NCBI RefSeq assembly: GCF_001667265.1
Contig: NZ_LZHW01000060.1
Span: 1-64,000, forward strand
Direction of reading: 5' to 3'
DNA length: 64,000 nucleotides
Source of the DNA: Mycobacterium sp. ACS4331
Lineage (GTDB): Bacteria; Actinomycetota; Actinomycetes; Mycobacteriales; Mycobacteriaceae
Position 1 is the first letter of the stretch, and each line of letters begins with the position of its first letter. The translations under genes were made by a program, and so were the position numbers. Of the stretch, positions 49,293 to 57,051 are shown one piece after another. The notes under the pieces were generated by a model, which did no database searches, was not told where the DNA came from, and saw only the letters and a program-made list of their open reading frames with translations.

Positions 49293-50837
49293 TCACCCTC
49301 CACTTGAGACCAGTTGGCGCACCTTGAACTTCTGCACCTTGCCACTGGCGGTGCGTGGAAACTCGTCGATCTGCCGAAGTTCCTCGGGCCACTTCTGCCG
49401 GGCCATGCCCGAGGCCTCGAAGTGCGCACGGACGTCCTCGAGGGAGGGGACGTCGTGGCCCGCGTGCATGCGCAGCACCGCGGTCGCGTGCTCCCCGGTA
49501 CGCGGGTCGGGGGCGGCCACCACGACCGCCTCGGCCACTCCCGCCATGGCCAGCAGCGTCTCCTCGACCTCGACCGCGCTGATGTTCTCACCACCGCGGA
49601 TGATGATGTCGGACTTGCGGTCGGTGATGGTCAGATAGCCGTCCTCATCGAGGATGCCGATGTCACCGGTGTGGTACCAGCCGTCGGCGTCGAAAGCCTT
49701 GGCCGTCAGGGCGTCATCGGTGTAGCCGAGGCACAGGTCGGGGCCGCGGGACAGGATCTCACCATCCTCGCCGAGCTTGACCTCCACCCCGGAGAGGGGG
49801 CATCCGTCGGTGTAGAGCCGTTTGTCCTCGGCTGCGTCCCAACGGGATCCGGTGATCGACGGATGCTCGGTGCTGCCGTACGAGCGATAGGTGTTGATGC
49901 CGAGGCCGGCGAGGCGCCTGGTGACCGCGATCGGGACGGTCGAGCCGCCGAGGCCGACCGTGCGCACCCCGGCGAGGTGTTCGGTGGTGAAGTCGGGGTG
50001 GTCGAGCAGGCTCGTGACGAAGTACGGCGGACCGCCGCCGAGGGCCAGTCCGTCGCTCTTCATCAATTTCAGTGCCACGCCCGGATCCCAGACGTCGGTG
50101 AGGTGGATCGGATGCCGCGACAGGACCGGCATCAGGAATGCGCCCACCATTCCGATGAAGTGCCCCACCGGTGTCGCGATCAGCATCTTGCCCGTGTCCA
50201 TCATGTTCTGCCCGACGAGCTGGTGCGTTTCGTGCACCAGGCTGCGGTGGCTGTGGATCACGCCCTTGGGGGCACTCGTGGTTCCCGAGGTGTAGGCGAA
50301 CAGTGTGGGACCGGCCGGATCGGTGGGCAGGACACCCCGCAGCGGTTCGTCGTCCAGCAGATCGTCGAAGGTCGGGTTCTCACCACCCACGACACCGACG
50401 ATCTCGATGTCCGAGGCGAGGTCCGGCTCAAACTGCATGCGTCCGAACGACTCCGCGGTGATGAACACCTTGGGCTTGGCGTCGCCGAGGATGTGTGTCA
50501 GCTCCTTGCGACCGTAGAAGTGCACGATCGGCACGACGACGGCGCCCAGGAACGCCGCCGCCCAGAACGTCACGGCGGCCTCCACCCAGTTGGGCAGCTG
50601 CATCGCCACGACGTCGCCGGGCCCCACCCCGCGCCGGTGCAGGCCGGCCGCCAGGCGTCGCGCGGTGCACTCGACCTCACCGACCGTCCCGCTGTACGGA
50701 CGTACCGCGGAGTGCACCCGGAACTCCAGCTGCGGCTGCGCGCTCAACTCACGCGCCAGGAGGTCGCCGAGGGTGTCTGACGTCCACCACCCCTGCTCGA
50801 GGTAACGCCGAACGAGTTCGTCGGGGATTGTTCGCAT
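49293..50837 (-). CDS. AMP-forming acyl-CoA synthetase
   Basis: A 514-residue acyl-CoA ligase. The ATP loop is LFAYTSGTTSAPKGVIHSH (about 188-206), with GLGINTYRSYGSTEHPS, WYHTGDIGILDEDGYL, the hinge TDRKSDIIIRGGENISAVEVEE, and catalytic Lys in FPRTASGKVQKFKVR. It resembles ligases for cyclic or branched carboxylates (cyclohexanecarboxylate- and FadD17/19-like). It is the second activating enzyme in the window. ATG 50837 is used; GTG 50855 is an alternative six codons upstream. The promoter region at 50838-50992 contains a GAGAAT-type composite site. Confidence 0.85.
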   Translation of the reverse strand: MRTIPDELVRRYLEQGWWTSDTLGDLLARELSAQPQLEFRVHSAVRPYSGTVGEVECTARRLAAGLHRRGVGPGDVVAMQLPNWVEAAVTFWAAAFLGAVVVPIVHFYGRKELTHILGDAKPKVFITAESFGRMQFEPDLASDIEIVGVVGGENPTFDDLLDDEPLRGVLPTDPAGPTLFAYTSGTTSAPKGVIHSHRSLVHETHQLVGQNMMDTGKMLIATPVGHFIGMVGAFLMPVLSRHPIHLTDVWDPGVALKLMKSDGLALGGGPPYFVTSLLDHPDFTTEHLAGVRTVGLGGSTVPIAVTRRLAGLGINTYRSYGSTEHPSITGSRWDAAEDKRLYTDGCPLSGVEVKLGEDGEILSRGPDLCLGYTDDALTAKAFDADGWYHTGDIGILDEDGYLTITDRKSDIIIRGGENISAVEVEETLLAMAGVAEAVVVAAPDPRTGEHATAVLRMHAGHDVPSLEDVRAHFEASGMARQKWPEELRQIDEFPRTASGKVQKFKVRQLVSSGG

Positions 50838-50872
50838 CAGTGGCTCGCACCTCACCTTCGGTCGATGATGTT

Positions 50873-50900
50873 ATTCTCCTCACCAGAGAATTCCAATCTC
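50873..50900. promoter_or_regulatory. Composite GAGAAT-type operator between ligase and exported protein
   Basis: ATTCTC (50873-50878), seven bases, GAGAAT (50886-50891), then ATCTC at 50896-50900 five bases after GAGAA. A further weak GAGAA..ATTCG lies at 50916-50930. The site is in the divergent region between the ligase start (50837) and the exported-protein start (50993), so it may govern both. Confidence 0.65.
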
Positions 50901-50992
50901 CAAATCTGCGAAGACGAGAATCTGGATTCGGCTCGTGGGAGCCCGCGCTCGTTCTATAGTCAGCCAGTCAGCGTGTATCCGTGGAGGTGCCT

Positions 50993-51469
50993 GTGAAGTC
51001 TGTTGCGTTGGGCGCAGCAAGCGCGGTGGGCGCACTGCTCGTGTCGGCGGGCATCGCCGCGGCGCCCGCGGCCTCGGCCGCGATGCAGTACGGCAATTAC
51101 AACCTGCACATCCCGGACCGCCGGGACTTCCACACCTGGGTGTTCGCCGCGCAACAACCGTGCAAGGACCCCGGTGCCCTGCCGATCTGGGACTGCCTTG
51201 CGATCGTCACGATCCCGCAGCCGATCGCCAAGGCCGCGAACCAACGTGTCCAGGCGTGGTTGAAGGACGGCCAGTACACCCTGACGATGGACGATCCCTT
51301 CGGGCTGCGCTGCGGCGACATCTATTACGGGCCCGTGATCCCCACCCACGACGTGTACACGTGGGACGCCAACACGTTGACGGGCCAGATGGTCTCGACC
51401 TTCGATGTCGGCTGCGACGGTGCTCCCGGCGGCAGCCTCACCTATCCCATCTCCCTCACCAGGATGTGA
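50993..51469 (+). CDS. Exported protein of unknown function
   Basis: A 158-residue protein with a classical signal peptide (VKSVALGAASAVGALLVSAG, then A-A-A-P-A-A-S-A-A, cleavage expected near residue 31) and a mature domain of about 125 residues with four cysteines (CKDPGALPIWDC; RCGDIYYG; VGCDGAPG). GTG 50993 follows GGAGG with five bases between. I do not recognise a named family; similar secreted proteins occur in mycobacteria near lipid-transport loci. It is paired with the MmpS-like gene two bases downstream and preceded by a GAGAAT-type operator. Confidence 0.75.
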   Translation: MKSVALGAASAVGALLVSAGIAAAPAASAAMQYGNYNLHIPDRRDFHTWVFAAQQPCKDPGALPIWDCLAIVTIPQPIAKAANQRVQAWLKDGQYTLTMDDPFGLRCGDIYYGPVIPTHDVYTWDANTLTGQMVSTFDVGCDGAPGGSLTYPISLTRM

Positions 51470-51471
51470 CG

Positions 51472-51903
51472 ATGCGTTCTGCCTTGGCGATCACGGCCCT
51501 CCTTGGACTGGTGGGCGGCGGACTCGCGGGCGGCGGACTGGCTGCGGCCCCGTCGGCGGTCGCCGATCCGCCCCTGCACCACGTCCGCTACACGGTCTTC
51601 GCCGACGGGCCCATCTGGGCACGCATCTACTACCGCGACACCGAACCCGCGGTGTTCTCCGACTACAGCCACAACCCGTACGTCTTCAGCCCGCGCGCCG
51701 ACGCCGATCTCGCGCCCGATCGGCCCTGGGTGCTCGAGACCATGCTGGCCGATCCGGAGATGTGGGCCATGGTGACCGTCCAGAGCGGCGAGTCACCGAA
51801 CTACCCGACGCCCACGTTCCGCTGCGAGCTCGCCGTCGACGGTGTGGTGGTCAAGACGGGCAGCGGCGCCAAAGGCGCGTTGTGCTCGCTGCGGAACTGG
51901 TGA
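51472..51903 (+). CDS. MmpS-like exported beta-domain protein
   Basis: A 143-residue protein with a signal peptide or anchor (LAITALLGLVGGGLAGGGLA) and a domain that follows the MmpS pattern: HVRYTVFADGPIWARIYYRD, PWVLETMLADPEMWAMVTVQ, then FRCELAVDGVVVKTG...CSLRNW with the usual cysteine pair. MmpS proteins support MmpL lipid exporters. No mmpL gene is in the window, so the protein may act as a free periplasmic carrier or help the Mce system. It follows the 50993 gene by two bases. A hairpin follows its stop. Confidence 0.65.
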   Translation: MRSALAITALLGLVGGGLAGGGLAAAPSAVADPPLHHVRYTVFADGPIWARIYYRDTEPAVFSDYSHNPYVFSPRADADLAPDRPWVLETMLADPEMWAMVTVQSGESPNYPTPTFRCELAVDGVVVKTGSGAKGALCSLRNW

Positions 51904-51910
51904 CCGATTC

Positions 51911-51929
51911 ACGGCCCTGACTGGGCCGT
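51911..51929. terminator. Short hairpin after the MmpS-like gene
   Basis: ACGGCCC at 51911-51917 pairs with GGGCCGT at 51923-51929 around TGACT, eight bases after the stop at 51903. It lies in the gap before the convergent gene ending at 52008. No T-run is present. Confidence 0.45.
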
Positions 51930-52007
51930 CGTGACGGTCACCCGACCGGGAGCATCGAAACCCGAGACATCAACCCCCGCAGAGGATTGATGCTCAGGTC
52001 CGGTTGA

Positions 52008-52406
52008 TCAGGTGTCGCCGCGCTGCCAGCGCGAGTCACCGTCCATCGGCACACAGTGCAGGAACAGCCCATCCGGGGCTTGAGCCACCATGTTGAGTTC
52101 AGTGGTGCACAAGCCGCCCTCTTCGCGGATGCCGGCCATGGGTGGCGACCGGAACCAGCGAGGTTCGTAGCGCCGGGGCGATCCGCAGAACACCAACCGG
52201 CCGGGCTGGATCGAGGGACCGGCCACCGCGGTGCCGAACACGAAGTACGTGGTGTTGTTGCACGTCGAACCCAGCACCACATTGGGTGTGATGCCGGGGA
52301 CGCAGAACGCGTCGTTACACGTCTGCGGACCCGCCGACGCCTGCGGCGCCAACAGCGTGGCAGCCACGATCATTGGGGCGGAGCACACCGCCGCGGCACG
52401 AATCAC
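52008..52406 (-). CDS. Exported protein of unknown function
   Basis: A 132-residue protein with a signal peptide (IRAAAVCSAPMIVAATLLAP, then Q-A-S-A-G) and a mature domain with six cysteines (TCNDAFCVPG; GSTCNN; VFCGSP; GLCTTEL; LHCVPM), probably disulfide-bonded. GTG 52406 has GAGG six bases upstream; GTG 52412 is the alternative, and an extension to 52571 is not supported. I do not recognise a family. It is divergent from the Mas gene at 52542, with a GAGAAT-type site between them. Confidence 0.7.
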   Translation of the reverse strand: MIRAAAVCSAPMIVAATLLAPQASAGPQTCNDAFCVPGITPNVVLGSTCNNTTYFVFGTAVAGPSIQPGRLVFCGSPRRYEPRWFRSPPMAGIREEGGLCTTELNMVAQAPDGLFLHCVPMDGDSRWQRGDT

Positions 52407-52442
52407 ACGCACCCTCGCTACTTTGGCACAGCCGGAAACGAA

Positions 52443-52461
52443 ATTCTCGATTTCGGAGAAG
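52443..52461. promoter_or_regulatory. GAGAAT-type operator between exported protein and mas gene
   Basis: ATTCTC-GATTTCG-GAGAAG: the ATTCTC-N7-GAGAAT form with one mismatch at the last base. It lies 37 bp from the minus start (52406) and 81 bp from the plus start (52542). Confidence 0.6.
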
Positions 52462-52541
52462 ATTACTACATCCCAGGGATTTCCGACGCCGGCCCCGGCG
52501 GTAGTCTGCAGGTGCTGAGTATGGCGAGGAGAGGACCTTTC

Positions 52542-53255
52542 ATGGCGCACGACCCGGCGGACAAGACCCACGCCGCCGATGCCCAGTCGGCGACGGTCGA
52601 GTCGGCGGCAGCCCAGGCATTGGCCGAGGCACGCGCCGCCGAGGAGCGTGCCGCCGCCGCGCGGGCGCGCGCCGCGGAGCTTCGCCGACTGGCCGAAGAG
52701 GCCTCAGCCGCCACACAGCTCGACCAGGCCGACGAGCAGACCGACCAGCAGGCCCCCGAACCCCCACTGTGGCGCCGACTGGTGGTTCCCGTGTCGGCGG
52801 GCGTCGCCGCCGCGGTGGTCTGCGCACTGCTCGCGCTCAGCGGGATGATGGCCTGGCAGCGGCACGCCCACGACCAGGACCAGCAGCGTGAAGCGGAGTA
52901 CGCCGCGGTGGCCCGGCAGGGCACCATCAACATCATGTCCCTGGACTTCAACGACGCGCAGGGGTCGGTGCAACGCGTGATCGACGATTCGACGGGGAAG
53001 TTCAAGGAAGAGTTCTCGTCCCAGTCCGAGATGCTTGTCAAGGCGTTGGAGCAGTCCAAGGTCGTCACCGAGGTGAAGGTCGATGCCGTGGCCGTCGAGT
53101 CGATGAGCGCCGACAACGCGGTGGTTCTGGTGGCCGCGCAGTCGGTTGCCCGCAACGCCCAGGACGAGCGCAAGGCACCGCAGCGGTTCCGGGTGGCCAT
53201 GACCCTCACCAGGGATGGCGGCCAGCCGAAGATCTCAGAGGTGGAGTTCCTCTGA
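52542..53255 (+). CDS. Mce-associated membrane protein (Mas family)
   Basis: A 237-residue Mas protein. An Ala/Glu/Arg-rich coiled N-terminal segment (about 15-60) precedes one membrane helix at about 85-108 (VPVSAGVAAAVVCALLALSG). The extracytoplasmic domain has EAEYAAVARQGTINIMSLDF, VQRVIDDSTGKFKEEF and a final ISEVEFL. It is more like the gene at 1772 than the one at 2443. AGGAGAGG lies seven bases before ATG 52542. It is 0.7 kb from the end of the mce operon and probably works with that importer; it lies behind a GAGAAT-type operator. Confidence 0.85.
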   Translation: MAHDPADKTHAADAQSATVESAAAQALAEARAAEERAAAARARAAELRRLAEEASAATQLDQADEQTDQQAPEPPLWRRLVVPVSAGVAAAVVCALLALSGMMAWQRHAHDQDQQREAEYAAVARQGTINIMSLDFNDAQGSVQRVIDDSTGKFKEEFSSQSEMLVKALEQSKVVTEVKVDAVAVESMSADNAVVLVAAQSVARNAQDERKAPQRFRVAMTLTRDGGQPKISEVEFL

Positions 53256-53302
53256 GGTCCTGAAAGTCACCGATGCCCACTGGAACATGCTGCGGCAGTG
53301 CT

Positions 53303-53321
53303 ATTCTCCGGTACTGAGAAT
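53303..53321. promoter_or_regulatory. GAGAAT-type operator before exported protein
   Basis: ATTCTC-CGGTACT-GAGAAT, an exact ATTCTC-N7-GAGAAT match, with a weak third half-site CTATC at 53326-53330. It ends 30 bp before the ATG at 53352. Confidence 0.7.
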
Positions 53322-53351
53322 GTGACTATCACCGGTCAGAGGAGCAGCTCA

Positions 53352-53873
53352 ATGTCGGCCTCCCCCTTGGGCGTCAAGACCATGGCCCTGGCGGCCTCTG
53401 TCGGCCTGCTCGGCGCTGGGCTGTTCAGCGCCGCACCGGCGTCGGCCCAGGAGTGGGGCATCAACGGCACGTTCATTACGTCCTCCAACGGTGACTGGGC
53501 GAGGGTCAACGACCGGTACGAGGACCAGCCTCGCGTCGTCAGCACCTGGACGATCTCCACGTCCTGCACGTCACCGACCGACTGCGCCGGCACGGTCACC
53601 AGCGACCAGGGGTGGACCGCGCCCATCTACACCACCAACGGTCTCTGGTACATCAAGCGTGCCGTGCCCAACTGGCGCTACTGCGCCGACGGCGTGCCGG
53701 TCGAGGGACTGCAGACCTATATGTTCCATCCGGTGACGGCCGACGGCCGGTACGACTACACGTACGCCAGTGGTGAATTCGCCGGCGAGGACCGGACCAT
53801 CGGCCCCAGCGGGTCCTGTGGGCGCAACCAGTGGCCCGTCATCCGCATCCCGTTCTACATGAAGAGCAGCTAG
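53352..53873 (+). CDS. Exported protein of unknown function
   Basis: A 173-residue protein with a signal peptide (VKTMALAASVGLLGAGLFSA, then A-P-A-S-A-Q-E, cleavage expected near residue 34). The mature domain contains GTFITSSNGDWARVNDRY, STWTISTSCTSPTDCAGTVT, SDQGWTAPIYTTNGLWYIKR and a GEDRTIGPSGSCG segment. This pattern recurs in secreted mycobacterial proteins; I cannot give a function. AGAGGAG lies seven bases before ATG 53352. A GAGAAT-type operator precedes it, and a long perfect palindrome separates it from the convergent mce operon. Confidence 0.75.
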   Translation: MSASPLGVKTMALAASVGLLGAGLFSAAPASAQEWGINGTFITSSNGDWARVNDRYEDQPRVVSTWTISTSCTSPTDCAGTVTSDQGWTAPIYTTNGLWYIKRAVPNWRYCADGVPVEGLQTYMFHPVTADGRYDYTYASGEFAGEDRTIGPSGSCGRNQWPVIRIPFYMKSS

Positions 53874-53892
53874 CACTCTCCCCCTCTCTCCC

Positions 53893-53950
53893 CGAGCAGA
53901 CACAAACTCGCACGTTTCCGGTCGGAAACGTGCGAGTTTGTGTCTGCTCG
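53893..53950. terminator. 28-bp perfect palindrome, bidirectional terminator
   Basis: The 28 bases at 53893-53920 (CGAGCAGACACAAACTCGCA...) are followed after two bases by their exact reverse complement at 53923-53950 (ending GTTTGTGTCTGCTCG). It lies between the convergent stops at 53873 and 53972. A stem this long with almost no loop would fold strongly in either transcript, which suits a two-way intrinsic terminator without T-run. It is the only such element I saw in the window. Confidence 0.8.
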
Positions 53951-53971
53951 ACAACGGGGCGCGCCCTCAAT

Positions 53972-55717
53972 TCAGGTGGGCATCAGGTCCTGCCACGAGC
54001 TGGGCAGCTTGGCCAGGTCAGTCTGCTGGTAGAGCCTGCCGTCCTGGCCCATGTACTCGCCCGTGCGCGGGTTGTACTTCGCCACCGCGACAGTCGGCCC
54101 CGCCGCGGATGCGCCGCTGTGCGCCGCGGGTGCGGCCTCCGGCGGTGCAGGTGCGGCCTCCGGCGGCGCGAACTCGGTCATGGGGACGGGACCCACGCCC
54201 GGCACTGGAACCACCTGGTTGCGGCGCTCGTCGACCGGATCCGGCGGGTTGACGCCCGGTGCGGCCGGCGGCGGCGGCGCCTGACCCGGCACGGGCGGCT
54301 CGAGGTACAGCGGCTGTCCCGGCAGCAGCGGGCCCGGCCCCATGCCCGGGAAGCTCGGCGGCGGCGCAGGGGCCGCCGGGATCGGCGGCGGAGGTGCGCT
54401 GAGCCCGTCCGGCAGCGGAGATCCCTCGATGGGACCGAAGATGTTCGAGTCCGCCACTGCGCGTGAGTCGATGGGCACGCCCTGCGACACCAGGTTGGGG
54501 TCAAAGGGGTACGGCCCCAAGGCATGTTGCCGCTGCGCGAGCGGCACATACCCACGCGGGTCCTCACACAGCTCGACGGTGGGGGCACGCTTACCGGGCT
54601 GGCCCATGCAGGGATAGTTGCGCGCGCCGCGCACCGCGACCGGCGAGTCCTGCGGCAGTTTGCAGTACAGGTTGTCCGGCGTGTCGACGACGGTCGTGTC
54701 GGACGGAGACCGCCAGGCCGAGGGCGGCAGGAAGCCGACCGTGCAGGATGCGGGATCGCCCAAACCCAGCGAGAACTCACCGTTGGGCAGACCGGTGGGG
54801 CTGGTTGTCGGGGCATAGGTCTGGATCTGCGACACGTACGGCGGCAACAACACCAGCAGCTGTTCGATGGACGGGTTGTAGGTCACGCCGATCTGGCCGA
54901 TGGTGGTCAGGTTGGCCAGCAGCACGGGCAGCGTGGGCTTGAGCTGCTGCAGCAGCTGCGAGGTCTCCTGGGCGAAGCCGGGCCCGCTTCGCAGCAGCGT
55001 CCGGACTTCGTTGTCGTTGGTCGCCACCTGGCCGGTGATACCGGCCAGGCTCGCCGCCCAGGCGCGGGTCGAATCGGTGGTCTGGACCTGGGCTTCCAGG
55101 AACGGTTGCGAGTCGTCGAGCAGCGCCCGGGTCTGGTCCTTGATCTCGCTCGCGTCCTTGGAGATCGTCGCGGCCGAGTCCAACAGCGAGCCGAAGTCGA
55201 ATCCGGTGCCGTTGAACGCGTTGAACGTCTCGTTGAGCAGCTGGGTCAGCTTCTCGCTGGGAATGGTGTCCACCAGCTTGCTGACCTGATCCAGCACGGG
55301 TCCCACCTCCTGTGGGATGGTGGTGCGCTCCACCGGGATCACCGACCCGTTCTCCAGGTAGGGCGGCTGGTCGGTCTGGGGCAGCAGTTCGACGTACTGC
55401 TCGCCGACGGCCGACATGCTGCGCACCTCGGCCTTGAGGTCGGCGGGCACCTTGGGACTGCGCGTCAGCGACAACGTGGCCTCGGCACCGGTGGCGGTCA
55501 GGTCGACGGCCGTCACCTTGCCGATCTGCACCCCGCGATAGGTGACGTTGCTGAACTGGTACAGGCCGCCGGTCGCCGGCATCTGCATCGTGACCGTGAT
55601 CCGGCCCAGACCCAACAGGGTGGGCACCTGCATGTAGGCGAACAGCATCACCGCCACGCCCACCAGCGACGCGATGGTGAAGATGACCAGCTGGGATCGA
55701 ACAAAGCGGGTCAGCAT
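53972..55717 (-). CDS. MCE family protein, MceF
   Basis: A 581-residue protein: one N-terminal membrane helix (QLVIFTIASLVGVAVMLFAY), the MCE domain at about 35-115 (GLYQFSNVTYRGVQIGKVTAVDL), and a helical region to about 300 with repeated LLQQLKPTLPVLLAN-type segments. A long Pro/Ala-rich C-terminus follows (about 420-560, PAAPAPPPSFPGMGPGPLLP region) and an end segment KYNPRTGEYMGQDGRLY. MceF closes the hexameric Mce A-F assembly that carries lipids across the periplasm. The proline-rich tail may reach the cell wall. It starts one base into the mceE stop and ends the operon. Confidence 0.9.
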   Translation of the reverse strand: MLTRFVRSQLVIFTIASLVGVAVMLFAYMQVPTLLGLGRITVTMQMPATGGLYQFSNVTYRGVQIGKVTAVDLTATGAEATLSLTRSPKVPADLKAEVRSMSAVGEQYVELLPQTDQPPYLENGSVIPVERTTIPQEVGPVLDQVSKLVDTIPSEKLTQLLNETFNAFNGTGFDFGSLLDSAATISKDASEIKDQTRALLDDSQPFLEAQVQTTDSTRAWAASLAGITGQVATNDNEVRTLLRSGPGFAQETSQLLQQLKPTLPVLLANLTTIGQIGVTYNPSIEQLLVLLPPYVSQIQTYAPTTSPTGLPNGEFSLGLGDPASCTVGFLPPSAWRSPSDTTVVDTPDNLYCKLPQDSPVAVRGARNYPCMGQPGKRAPTVELCEDPRGYVPLAQRQHALGPYPFDPNLVSQGVPIDSRAVADSNIFGPIEGSPLPDGLSAPPPPIPAAPAPPPSFPGMGPGPLLPGQPLYLEPPVPGQAPPPPAAPGVNPPDPVDERRNQVVPVPGVGPVPMTEFAPPEAAPAPPEAAPAAHSGASAAGPTVAVAKYNPRTGEYMGQDGRLYQQTDLAKLPSSWQDLMPT

Positions 55718-57051
55718 CAGCGTCCCCCAGTCTCGGCAGGCGAATTGGTCTGCGGCGCATACGGTCCGGCGAAGATCGGTGCGGGGGCCCCGGGTTGGAC
55801 CGGGGCCGCCTCAAGCTGGACCGGCGCACCGGGCATGGGCCCCGGCGGCGCCACCGGCAGCACTGGGCCGACATTCGAGGGAAGCAGGGGCGGCGCCTCC
55901 GGTTCGGGCGCCTTCTCCGGCTCAGGCGGGAACGCACCCGGCGGCGGTGTGGCGCCGGTCTTGAGCGGATCGTAGGTGTAGTTCAGGTAGGCGGGGTCGC
56001 CCGGAGCGGGCACCAACTGGGCATCCTCCTGCTCCCACCGGGTACCGAGGAACAGGCTGCGCTTCAACCGTGGAATGGTCAGGTCGATGACCGCGAACAG
56101 GTTGTAGTAGTCACCGCGGATCGCGCGGTCCATGAAGGCCTGCGTGAACGGGAAGTGGCCCGCGTACTCCAGAAGGGCCGGCAGTGCCGGGCCGACGTCG
56201 GCCAGCGCCTTCATCGCCGGCTCCAGATTCCGCAGGTTGGCCACCAGGTCCTCCTGCGAATCGTTGACGAGCTGATTCGCTGTGGCCGAGAACGTGCCGA
56301 GCCGCTGCAGCGCGGTGGTGAAGGTGGGGCGTTCCTTGATCAGCACGTCCATGGCGGACGGAAGCTTCTTCAACGCCTCGGCCAGCACGTCCCGCTGGTT
56401 GGCGAAGGTCGATCCCAAGTTGTTCAGGCCCTCGATGGTGGTCACGATGTTGTCCCGCTGAGTGTCCAGCACACCGACGAAATCATCGAGGCGCGTGAGC
56501 AGTTCGCGGATCTCCTGTTCATTGCCGTTCAACGCGGCGCTGAAGTTGTGGATCACATCGCCCATCTGTCCCAGCCCACCGCCGTTGACCACGGTGGACA
56601 GCGATGACAGCGTCTGTTCCGTCGAGGGGTAGGTCGACGAACTGTTCAGCGGGATGGTCGTCCCTGGCGGCAGCTGCCCGCTGGCCGGTTCACCCAGCGG
56701 AGGGTTCAGGGCCAGATGCATGGACCCCAGCAGGCTGGTCTGGCCCACACTGGCCACCGCGTTCTCCGGCACCACGACACCCGGCTGCACCGAGAACTCG
56801 ACGTCGGCATGCCAGTCCCGGACCGTCATCCGGCGCACGCTGCCGACCACGACGTCGTTGAGCATGACTGGTGAATTCGGTTCCAGGGTGGCCACGTTGG
56901 CGATCTCGGCGTGGTAGACGTTCGCCTCCCCGCCGCGGCCGACCGCACCGGGCAGCGGCAGCGAGTTGACGCCCTGAAAGGAACACCCCGCGGTGGTCAT
57001 CACGACGCACGCGCCCGCAGCGAGGGCGAGCCGGCCTGATTTGGCGATCAT
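55717..57051 (-). CDS. MCE family lipoprotein, MceE
   Basis: A 444-residue lipoprotein with a lipobox ending at C23 (VVMTTAGCS) and the MCE domain at about 40-120 (PVMLNDVVVGSVRRM). A helical region with DNIVTTIEGLNNLGSTFANQ follows, then a Pro-rich tail from about 365 (PPPGAFPPEPEKAPEPEAPP). In Mce systems the E subunit is the lipidated member of the six-protein assembly. It overlaps mceD by four bases and mceF by one. Confidence 0.9.
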   Translation of the reverse strand: MIAKSGRLALAAGACVVMTTAGCSFQGVNSLPLPGAVGRGGEANVYHAEIANVATLEPNSPVMLNDVVVGSVRRMTVRDWHADVEFSVQPGVVVPENAVASVGQTSLLGSMHLALNPPLGEPASGQLPPGTTIPLNSSSTYPSTEQTLSSLSTVVNGGGLGQMGDVIHNFSAALNGNEQEIRELLTRLDDFVGVLDTQRDNIVTTIEGLNNLGSTFANQRDVLAEALKKLPSAMDVLIKERPTFTTALQRLGTFSATANQLVNDSQEDLVANLRNLEPAMKALADVGPALPALLEYAGHFPFTQAFMDRAIRGDYYNLFAVIDLTIPRLKRSLFLGTRWEQEDAQLVPAPGDPAYLNYTYDPLKTGATPPPGAFPPEPEKAPEPEAPPLLPSNVGPVLPVAPPGPMPGAPVQLEAAPVQPGAPAPIFAGPYAPQTNSPAETGGR

